A stretch of 64,000 nt of DNA from Thecaphora thlaspeos (lineage: Eukaryota; Basidiomycota; Ustilaginomycetes; Urocystidales; Glomosporiaceae). The notes below the pieces were generated by a model. The model saw only the letters and a list, made by a program, of their open reading frames with translations. It made no database searches and was not told where the DNA came from. This document shows, piece by piece, positions 31,325 through 40,418 of this stretch. The position numbers and the translations under genes are program-made. The first letter of the stretch is position 1. Each line of letters starts with the position of its first letter. Where the stretch lies: NCBI GenBank assembly GCA_900291925.1, contig UWYS01000014.1:434001-498000 (forward strand). The letters are read 5' to 3'.

Positions 31325-33925
31325 ATGCCGCCAAAGCAGCAGCAGCAGCAGCAGCACCACCACCACCACCACCAGTCCAAAAAGGGCTCCGGCGCAAACA
31401 AGGGCGCAGGCGCAGGCGCAGCCAATCACGAGGAACTCCAGCAGGAGCGCCTCCAGGCCGTCATCCTCGCCGATGCCTTCTCCAAGCGCCTCGCCCCCCT
31501 TACCACCGACCGCCCCGCCTGCCTCCTCCCCGTCTGCAACGTCGCCCTCCTCGACTGGACGCTCGAGAACCTCGCTCTCGCAGGCGTAGAGGAAATTTTC
31601 ATCCTCGCCTCCAATCATGCAGACCAGATCAAGCGACATATCTCCGCTAACAAGCTCGCCGCACCCAAGCTCACCGTCATCGCCACCCCAGACGCACAGT
31701 CCATCGGAGACATGCTCCGCGAACTCGACACAAAGCAGATCATCCGCTCCGACTTTGTCCTCTTACACAGCGACTCGGTCGCAAACATGGACATCGCCTC
31801 CGTCGTACACGCACACAAGCAGCGCCGCAAGCGCGAGAAGGACGCCATCATGACCATCTGCACAATGCCCGTCGGCAAGCACAGCAGGACCAGGCCGCCC
31901 GGAGACCTCTCGCTCTTCTTCCTCGAACCCACCACATCCCAGCTCCTCCACTACGCTCCCGTACGCGCCGTCCCCATGCTCAAGTCGGCTGCCCTCCCGC
32001 TGGAGCTCTTCGACAGCGATGCACCCGCCACTCTTAGCGGCGGCTCAAACGGTGCAGAGATCGACGTGCGCAACGACCTCGTCGACTGCGGCATCGACAT
32101 CTGCAGTGTCGACGTGCCCCCGCTTTTTTCGGAAAACTTCGACTACCAGACGCTGCGCCGCGACTTTGTCCTCGGCATCCTCACCTCGGACCTGCTCGAC
32201 TCCAAGATCTACGTCCACGTCGCACCCACAGGCCCGCCCGGCTCCGGAGCATTCGCCTCGTCGTCGGCCAACCCGGCGGTGATCGGGACGTCGACCTACG
32301 GTCGCGGCTATGCCGCCCGCGTCAAGTCGCCGGCCGCCTACGACGCCATCAGCCGCGACATCCTCGCAAAGTGGACCCACCCGCTCGCGCCTAGCGGTTA
32401 CCTTCCGGGCGGCGAGCGCTACAGCCCGCGCGCTGGCCTGCGCTACGTCGGCAAGGATGTGGTTCTCAGCCGCACCTGCACCTTCGGGCCCGCCTCGCTG
32501 CTGGGCTCGCAGTCGCAGATCGGCGACCGCGCATGCGTCGAGCAGTCGATCATCGGGCCGCGCGTCCAGGTTGGCGCGCGCTCGACCGTGGTGGGATCCT
32601 ACATCTGGGCGGGAGCGCAGATCGGCGAAGGGTGCGTCGTCGAGCGTGCCATCGTCGGCGAGGGGGCGCGCATCCTTGACGGCGTCAAGCTCGGACGCGG
32701 CACGATCGTCGCGCCGGGCTGCGTCGTCGGATCCAATGTCGAGCTGAAGCCGTACGCCCGCGTGGGTGCGAAGCGGTACGGCGCCGATGACGAGGATGAG
32801 GACGACACCGAGGACGAGCTCGACGACGACGAGGCGGCGCGACGGAACCCGGCTGCGTCGTTGAACCGTGACGCCTACTCGCCGGCACTCGGGAGCCAGG
32901 CGGTCGGCTACCTCTGGCCCGCACTGGGAGAGCGCTACCGCGATCCTGCTACAGGGTCGGACGAGGAGGACGAGGAGAACTCGGACGACGAGCCTGACGA
33001 GATCGAGGCGGCGCAAAACGCGCGCGTCATGCGTCTGGGGGCGTCGCTGGAGGAGGTCGACTTTAGCGATGCGCTCTCGGACGTCTCTTCGGTGAACGTC
33101 GCGGGTCTCGACTCATCCACGGACGACGACGACGACGAGGCGGACGGCGGATCGCTCTCGTCCGCTGCGTCCGATTTCGACTCTGAGGACGGTCAAGACC
33201 TGGTGGGTAGTGGGATGTTGACATTGTCGCAGGGTACGACGACGGCCGAAAAGGCGGCAGCGGCCGAACGGCTGGCGGACTTCAAGGCCGAGGCGCAGGC
33301 GTCGCTTGAGAGGGCGTTTGAGGAGGGACATACGGTCGACAATGCCGCCATCGAACTAAAGACGCTGAGGATGGCGAGCAACGTCCCCCTCACCGAGGTG
33401 AGGAGTACGGTGATTCCGTTCGTGCTGAGCAAGTGCGATGCCGAGAAGCCAAAGGAGACGGTCAAGACGCTGGATAGGTGGGGTGGACTGATTAGGAGCG
33501 TGGCGGGAGACGATGAAGTCGATGCGCTGGCTGTCGTACAGGTGCGTCCTCATCCTTTTCCAACCCCCCATTCTTGTTGCCCCCCTCCTCCCTTTCCTCT
33601 TCCCCCGTTTTCTCATGTCTTTCATCTGCTCCGACTGACCTTTCCGACCCGCTTCTTCATCTTTCAATGCTCTCAGCGTTTCTGCGCCACCTCTCCAGCA
33701 TACTACACGCTCTTCATACCACTCCTCAAGAAATTCTACAACGACGATATCATTTCGGACGAAAGTATCGTTTCATGGTGGCGTTCACCCGTTTCAAGAC
33801 GGAATACAGTTGTAAATGGAGGTGAAAAGGCACTGGCATTGCGCAAGGCTGCTGAGGATGTAGTGAGGTACGTCTTGGAAAGTCAGGAGGATAGCGATGA
33901 GGATAGCGATGAAGAGTCGAAGTAG
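31325..33925 (+). CDS. GCD6: Translation initiation factor eIF2B subunit epsilon
   Basis: Two exons (31325-33541, 33677-33925), 821 residues. The 135-bp intron is a multiple of three and opens as a false in-frame extension; its sites are GTGCGT and CTCAG. After a Gln/His tract (MPPK, six Gln, six His) comes the nucleotidyltransferase-like domain: LQAVILADAFSKRLAPLT, PACLLPVCNVALLDWTLE, SDFVLLHSDSVANMD, and NDLVDCGIDICSVDVPPLF. Left-handed beta-helix repeats follow (RTCTFGPASLLGSQSQIGD, STVVGSYIWAGAQIGEGC), then Asp/Glu-rich linkers. The C-terminal W2/HEAT-type catalytic domain is split by the intron and ends in DDIISDESIVSWW and an acidic tail. eIF2B-epsilon is the guanine-nucleotide exchange subunit that recycles eIF2 and is the target of Gcn2 control. 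Confidence 0.93.
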   Translation: MPPKQQQQQQHHHHHHQSKKGSGANKGAGAGAANHEELQQERLQAVILADAFSKRLAPLTTDRPACLLPVCNVALLDWTLENLALAGVEEIFILASNHADQIKRHISANKLAAPKLTVIATPDAQSIGDMLRELDTKQIIRSDFVLLHSDSVANMDIASVVHAHKQRRKREKDAIMTICTMPVGKHSRTRPPGDLSLFFLEPTTSQLLHYAPVRAVPMLKSAALPLELFDSDAPATLSGGSNGAEIDVRNDLVDCGIDICSVDVPPLFSENFDYQTLRRDFVLGILTSDLLDSKIYVHVAPTGPPGSGAFASSSANPAVIGTSTYGRGYAARVKSPAAYDAISRDILAKWTHPLAPSGYLPGGERYSPRAGLRYVGKDVVLSRTCTFGPASLLGSQSQIGDRACVEQSIIGPRVQVGARSTVVGSYIWAGAQIGEGCVVERAIVGEGARILDGVKLGRGTIVAPGCVVGSNVELKPYARVGAKRYGADDEDEDDTEDELDDDEAARRNPAASLNRDAYSPALGSQAVGYLWPALGERYRDPATGSDEEDEENSDDEPDEIEAAQNARVMRLGASLEEVDFSDALSDVSSVNVAGLDSSTDDDDDEADGGSLSSAASDFDSEDGQDLVGSGMLTLSQGTTTAEKAAAAERLADFKAEAQASLERAFEEGHTVDNAAIELKTLRMASNVPLTEVRSTVIPFVLSKCDAEKPKETVKTLDRWGGLIRSVAGDDEVDALAVVQVRPHPFPTPHSCCPPPPFPLPPFSHVFHLLRLTFPTRFFIFQCSQRFCATSPAYYTLFIPLLKKFYNDDIISDESIVSWWRSPVSRRNTVVNGGEKALALRKAAEDVVRYVLESQEDSDEDSDEESK

Positions 33926-34086
33926 GTCGTTATCCGCGTTTCTTTCTTTCTCTCTTTCTCTTTGATATGTAAGATGACGAGAAGATTATATGTGTAGAGA
34001 TAAAAAGCAAACGTTACGAACGATGTATTGTGAAGAATGGCACACTAGGCTGTCATATTGCAAAGAACATGGCTTAAGGAGGGAAA

Positions 34087-36006
34087 CTATTCTAACCTCC
34101 TCGCTCCGACACCTCCAATACCAAAGCCACCAAACCTATTCCGTTCCTTTTCGAGTTTCTCCTCTTGCTCTCTTTTCTTTTTCTCATTCTCTATCCTCCT
34201 CTCTGCGTCGAATCTGGCGAAATCCTCCAACATACAGTCAAGTTCCGGCGTGACGATAAACTTTCGATGGATCTCTCCCATCGTTGTTGCGTGGCCCGAC
34301 GTACTGTCCAATAACATCAGTTGTTGTAGAAACGTAGGTTGAGATCCGCCCGTTACCTGTTACGATGCACGAGGGAGGAAGGATGATGATAGTGGAAGGA
34401 GTTGAGTGTGAGAATAGAAAGGAGGAATGGGACGGAAGGAGAGAGAAGGTAGACTTACCTCCATGACCAAGTCACCAAAGCGGAAAAAGACTCGTCCGTC
34501 CTTGTAGACGTCTAACCTCCCCACTTGTCCCTCTACCTTTTCGTCTTCACCATCTCCTTCAGATTTCACCTTGACGTCCTCCCCTCGTCCTCCTCCTTCC
34601 GATTTAGGCGTAGATCCAGCCTGCCCTGAACCGCCCACCGTCCCTTCTGCGAAAGCCACCGTCCTCTTCTTCAAGATCGACTGTGGAGCCGTCATCTTTT
34701 CTCCCTCTTCGTCGGAAGCAGAGGGTCCTTCGTCTTTTGCCACGTCGTCGTCGTTGTCGTCATTCTGCGCCGGAGCAAATTGCGGGAAGAGCTGCGGGAA
34801 CTGGAACATGTATAGCCTGTTATCCAACGTCACGTCCTCCGTCGGGTCAAAGACAAAGTCGTCCACTAGGTCGTCCATCAGTTCCTCTTCCTCGCTCTCG
34901 CTGAGATCGAGGGCGTCGGCGTTGTTCTTGCCGTCCTGTTCGTCGTCGTCGGAAGAGTCGAGGTGGGTGTCGGGTTGTGGCGTAGCGTTGCCGCTCGAGA
35001 CGGTGGTGGCGCGTGTCTTGTCGTCGTCGTGGGCCTGCATCGCTACGTCGTCTTCATCGGTCGGTTCAGGTTTGATGACTACATCGCCATCCGCGCCCGC
35101 AGCAGAGGACTCGACCTTGACGCCGCGCCCTTCAAAGCGTTCCCTTCGCTTCTCTGCGGCCTGTTTCTTCTTCTTGCTAGCCTTTTCCGCCATGCGCGGC
35201 AGGGCGCGCGGGGCCAGCTCGTCGAGTTCGTGGACCTGGTCGATGTCGATGATCTCGACCCCTTCGTCTTCCGGATCAGAGTACTGCTCTGCGTCCTTGA
35301 GCTTGTCCGGGTTGCGATAGGCGGAGCGCGCCGGGTCGGAGGCGAGCGCGTCGGCGTGCAGGTCGGATTTGGACGAGGCGAGATTCGATCCGCCCGGTCC
35401 GATTGTGGTGCGCATGGAGCGCGAACCGGGACGTGCGGCCGACGGACCCATCGCAAAGGGTCCCGAGGCGGTCATCTCCACTATGGGCCGGGGCCCACCG
35501 CGACCTCTGCCTCTGCCCCGACCGCGCCCTCGTCCGCCAGAGGCTGATACGGCAGCGGCGAGGCCGTCGGATGGAGCTTCAGCCTTGACTTGTACCTCGA
35601 CGGGTTTCCTCCGCTGCGGCATGACCGGTCGGAACTGGAGACGATGCCCTGCTGCTGCGGTGGCGCCAGCTGTAGGTGCGGGCGGAGGGGCGGCGTAGGA
35701 GCTACGAGAGGGGACCATGCTGGCTCTTGTGCTGCTCGACGAGGCCGAGGCGAGGCGCGAGGGACCGCCGACGGATGCTGCTGCAGCGGGATTGCCGCGT
35801 AGAGAGGGTGCACCGCGGAGGGATACCATGCCACGGGGTCGGAGCATGCCGGGTGCGGCTGGAGAGGGCGAGGGCGAGGGTGTCACGCCGGCGGATGCTC
35901 CGGCGGATGCTCCGGCGGGACGAGGTCGACCGCGGAGCGAGGGAGCGCCGCCTCGGAGAGAGGAGCCCCCGTTGGGCGGAGCGCCACCGCGGAAGGGATC
36001 CGACAT
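34087..36006 (-). CDS. RPC53: RNA polymerase III subunit RPC53 (RPC4)
   Basis: Two exons (34459-36006, 34087-34356) joined across a GTAAGT...CAG intron: GDLVME joins VTGGSQPTFLQQLMLLD. 605 residues. The start at 36006 is MSDPFRGG. The first ~200 residues are Gly/Arg/Pro/Ser-rich, with an RG-repeat (GRGRGRGRGRGRGG). Central segments are acidic (DDDEQDGKNNAD, SEEEELMDDLVDDF). The RPC4 signature is at the end: LYMFQFPQLFP, VGRLDVYKDGRVFFRFGD, MGEIHRKFIVTPELDCMLED. RPC53 pairs with RPC37 on Pol III and acts in initiation and termination of tRNA and 5S genes. It is convergent with GCD6 (161 bp apart) and divergent from RPN2. Confidence 0.9.
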
Positions 36007-36624
36007 GGTGTGGCTTTCTGGCTGTCTGGCTGAAGGTTGAGTTAATCGACCGATCGTCGTCAAGTAGAGGAAGAGGATGGATGGTGAGAGGGCAGGGCAG
36101 GGCAGCGAAGGCAGGGCAGCGAAGGCAGGGCCACCAGCTGAACCCCGTTGCGCCTCCGGTCAAAAGCAGGCCAACTTTTTCTTTGAGCTCGCCTCCACCC
36201 GCGATTCGCGACTTTGTCGGAGCCGCGCCGAGGCTGCAGCACCTGCCACCGGGGCTCGATCACAGCGGCGCGGGTGAGCAAAGGCACAGCTGTCGCGGCC
36301 CCCCTCGCTCCTCTCTGGAGGCAGGCCACAGGCCACATCACTCCAGCTCAGCTCGTCAACCGCGCATCCTTCCGCTCCCCTTCCCCTCCACGGTCTCCTT
36401 CCCTCCACACTACGTTCTCCCTCCTTTACCACCACCACTGCGCTCATCACCAATACCGCACACGAGTCGCATCTTTCCACGTCGCCCTCTGCCGATAGCT
36501 CCTAGCTCTTGCGCTTGCCTCGCTCTCGCAGCTTACGGACAAGCAAGCACCTTGCCCCTCGTCGGAAACTCGCCCCTTTCCACAGTCCGTCATTCGTCTC
36601 GCGAGGCGACACACAACCCAAGCA
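36007..36624. promoter_or_regulatory. Bidirectional promoter region, RPC53 and RPN2
   Basis: 618 bp between two divergent start codons. A short direct repeat (GGCAGGGCAGCGAAGGCAGG-like) lies at 36090-36130. I looked for the yeast proteasome PACE word (GGTGGCAAA) and did not see it. The right side is a CT-rich RPN2 leader. Confidence 0.5.
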
Positions 36625-39600
36625 ATGGTCGCGCCAGTCACATCCGCGGCCGGCATCGTCGCTCTGCTCGACGAGCAGGAGCAGGAGCTCCAGTCATACG
36701 CCCTGAAGCGGCTCGACTCGCTCGTAGACCAATTCTGGGCTGAAATTGCAGACTCCGTCTCAAAGGTGTAAGTCGGACCACACGATTGCGCCTTTTCCTC
36801 TGCCTTCGTGAAAATCTCAGCATGCTGATGATCGCCCGCTCCACCTTTCGCCCTTTCAACCACCGCAGCGAGGTCCTATACGAGACAGAGGGTTTTGCGG
36901 ATCGACAGCTGGCGGCGCTCGTCGCCTCCAAGGTCTACTTCCACCTCGGCGAGTTCGATGAGGCGCTCAGCTTCGCCCTCGGCGCAGGGCCCCTCTTTGA
37001 CGTCGAAAAAAAGGACGAGTACGTCGACACTGTCGTCTCAAAGGCCATCGACCAGTACATCCAGGCCACCGCCGCCGCCGACTCCACCCTCGACGCCCGC
37101 CTCAAGACGATCGTCGACCAAATGTTCTCGCGCTGCATCGCCGACAAGGAGTACAAGCAGGCGCTCGGCATCGCACTAGAGACGAGGCGCCTCGACGTCA
37201 TCGAGGAGGTCTTCAACGTCACCCAGGACGCAGCTCTCCTCACCTACGTCCTCGAGTCGACCATCGGCGTCGTCCCCACGCTCGACTTTCGCATCAAGAT
37301 CCTCAACCTCCTCGTGCAGCTCTTCCAGCGTCTCCCCACCCCCGATCACTTCTCCATCGGCCAGTGCTACGTCTACCTGCAGGAGCCCACCCTCGCCTCG
37401 AAGCTCCTCCTTTCTCTCGTCCAGCGCGCCCACGAGCCCTCGAGCTCGTCGCTCGCCAACACGGCAAACGATCCGCTCCTCGTCGCGTACCAGCTCGCGT
37501 TCGACCTAGCCGAGAGCGCAACACAGGAATTCCTCGAAAACGTCCGCACCGACCTCCAGACGAAGATGGGCTCGCAGGCGCAGACGCAGCCGAAGCAGGA
37601 GGAGCAGGAAGGCGCTGACGCCGACATGGATGCCGACGCCGCCGCCGGTAGCAGCAACAGCTCTGGCGTCAGCACCGTCGACACCTGCATCACGAGGATC
37701 CGCAGCATTCTCCAGGGCGAGGAGAGCATCCACCTCTACCTCGAGTTCCTCCAGCGTGCCAACAAGGCCGACCTCTCGCTGCTCAAGTCTACCAAGGATG
37801 CCCTCGACGCGCGTTCCAGCATCTACCACTCGGCACTTAGCTTCGCCAACGCCTTCATGAACGCCGGCACCACCAGCGACAAGTTCCTCCGCGACAACCT
37901 CGAGTGGCTCGCCAAGGCGGCCAACTGGAGCAAGTTTACCGCGACCGCCGCGCTCGGCGTTCTCAACAAAGGCAACCTCAAGGAGGGCATCTCCATCCTC
38001 CGCCCCTACCTGCCCCAGGACGGCGTCACCAGCAGCGTCTACTCCGAGGGTGGCTCGCTGTTCGCCCTCGGCCTGATCCACACCAATCACGGCGCCGAGG
38101 TGCTCGAACTGCTCAAGAACACGCTCCGCACCAATAGCGCCGAGATTGTCCAGCACGGCGCCGCGCTCGGCCTCGGCGCCGCGGGCATGGCGACCGGCAA
38201 CGAGGAGGTCTACGAGGAGCTCCGCAACGTCCTCTACACCGACTCGGCCATCGCGGGTGAGGCATCCGGCTACGCGATGGGCCTGGTGATGCTAGGCACC
38301 GCGTCGGCCAAGGCGGTCGAGGAGATGCTCCAGTACGCCCACGAGACGCAACACGAAAAGATCATCCGCGGCCTCGCGATCGGTATCGCGCTCCTCTTCT
38401 ACGGAAAGGAGGAAAAGGCAGACGACATGATCGAGACGCTGCTGGCCGACAAGGACGCCATACTCCGCTACGGCGGCATCTACACCATCGCGCTCGCCTA
38501 CGCCGGGACGGGCAACAACAAGGCGATCCGCAAGCTGCTCCACGTTGCCGTCTCGGACGTCAACGATGATGTCCGACGAGCCGCCGTCACCAGCCTGGGC
38601 TTCCTCCTCTTCCGCAACCCGACCCAGGTCCCGCGCATCGTCCAGCTGCTGAGCGAGAGCTACAACCCGCACGTCCGCTACGGTTCGACGCTCGCTCTCG
38701 GCATCGCCTGTGCCAGCACCGGGCTCGACGAAGCCGTCGACCTGCTCGAGCCGATGACCAAGGACCCGGTCGACTTCGTCCGCCAGGGCGCCTGCATGGC
38801 GCTCGCCATGATCTTTATGCAGCACAACGAGGCGCTCAACCCGCGCGTCACATCGGCACGCAAGACATTTGACAAGATCGTCGCCGACAAGCACGAGGAC
38901 GCGATGGCCAAGTTTGGCGGAGCGCTGGCGCAGGGCCTGATTGACGCGGGCGGGCGCAACGTCACCATCAGCCTGCAGAGCCGTGGCGGAAACGCCAACA
39001 TGCCCGCGATTGTCGGCATGGCGCTCTTTACGCAGTTCTGGTATTGGTTCCCGTTGGCGCACTTTGCGTCGCTCGCTTTTACGCCGACGGCGCTCATCGG
39101 ACTGGATCGCGAGCTGCGCATCCCGCAGTTTGACTTTGTCAGCGAGGCGAGGCCGAGCCTGTTTGCCTACCCGGCATCGTCCAAGCCGCCGAGCGAGAAG
39201 AAGGTCGAAAAGGTCGAGACGGCCGTGCTCTCGACGACGGCCAAGGCGCACGCGCGACAGAAGAACAAGGACAAGGTCAAGGCGGCGGCCGAAGGGAGCG
39301 AGGCTATGGACCTCGACGAGGCCGCCTCGCCCTCTGCCGCCACCAAGGAGGAGACGACCGAGTCAATGGCCATCGATGAAGACTCTTCCAGCGCCGCCAA
39401 GACAAAGGCAGCGACCGGTGCCGCCAAGGCGAGGAAGGAGCGCAAGGCGGAACCGTCGTCGGAGTTGCTGCCCAACTACTCGCGCGTCACTCCGGCGCAG
39501 GTCAAGTTTGTCAGCTTCCCGGCCGAGGCTCGCTTTGTGCCCATCCGACCGGTGCAGGGACTTGGCGGTAAAGTGCGACAGGACGTCTACAACTCGTCGA

Positions 39601-40100
39601 CGGTAGCTGGCAAGCTGCTCGGAACCGCTTCGCCCGCACCCGGAGCGAGCGGGTCCGTGACGCCGTCCGGAGGCGTACAGGGGGTCAAGCCCGTCTCGCT
39701 TGCTGAACATGCCATCGTCAATGCGGCCTCTTCCGCCAGTGCAGAAGCGAAGTCTACCGTTCAGTCTACATCCGTCGGTGGACAGACCACCTCTTCGCCC
39801 AGCGCCGAAGAAGCGCGATCAATCCTCACCTCGGCCGTCGGTGGGGGAGGCGGCATTCTGCTCATGGTGGATCGAAAGTCGAACGAACCTTTCAAACAGC
39901 TCAGGTTGGGCGGTGACGCATCCACCGATGCCGCCGAAGCTGAGGGAGAAGCAGCGGCAGCGGTCGTAGCGGCCGCTACGGCAGGTGCGGATCCAGACGA
40001 CGAAAAGGAGGTCACGGGGGTTCAGCAGACGCAGCAGCCGAGGGAACAGGATGGAGCTCCAGGCGGATTGGGCGGGAATGGGTTGCCTGAGGCTCGTTAG
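36625..40100 (+). CDS. RPN2: 26S proteasome regulatory subunit Rpn2 (PSMD1)
   Basis: Two exons (36625-36767, 36869-40100), 1124 residues. The donor is GTAAGT, and the splice joins ADSVSKV to EVLYETEGFADRQLAAL. N-terminal helical region: GIVALLDEQEQELQSYALKR and ASKVYFHLGEFDEALSFAL. The central proteasome/cyclosome repeats (about residues 410-800) are clear, with recurring GxxxALGL/GGxxALxxA units: GGSLFALGLIHTNHG, HGAALGLGAAGMATG, ASGYAMGLVMLGTAS, YGSTLALGIACASTG, and GACMALAMIFM. The C-terminal part has the Rpn2 blocks LLPNYSRVTPAQVKFVSFP and ARFVPIRPVQGLGG after a Lys/Ala-rich linker. Rpn2 is the toroidal scaffold of the lid-base junction and binds Rpn1 and Rpn13 partners. The end differs from yeast in carrying an Ala/Glu/Gln-rich extension. 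Confidence 0.94.
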
Positions 40101-40418
40101 AGAGGTTGATGCTTTCTACTCGGCACAAAGGGAGAGGAGCAGAGAGTTAGTGGTAAGCCAGATCAGACGGAGTGGTGCGATGCAATTCTAAAGAATCAGA
40201 ATCGGACACAGAGACAGGGCTTTGCATTTCGATGTGGCTTGCGTGGATTAGAGACAGGTGCGGGACTGTACGATGGCGGGCCCGGAGAGAGGAGCGGTCG
40301 GAGAGAAAGAGCGCAGAAAAGTAAAGAGAGAACGCAGCAGCCGCTCGGACATGTCAAGTATGGAAAGGGTCGGTGACGAGGACACCGCATCGGGCCGTCC
40401 ACAAATCGGGTCGCCTCT
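40101..40418. other. Convergent 3' flanks of RPN2 and the aldolase gene
   Basis: 318 bp without a supportable frame. Presumably the two 3'-UTRs. Nothing else seen. Confidence 0.5.

Noticed and set aside
38292..39251. 319-codon minus-strand frame
   Set aside because: Antisense shadow of RPN2. The same reasoning removes the long frames at 4699-5451, 27412-28596, 29002-29937, 32045-33016 and 40764-41684.
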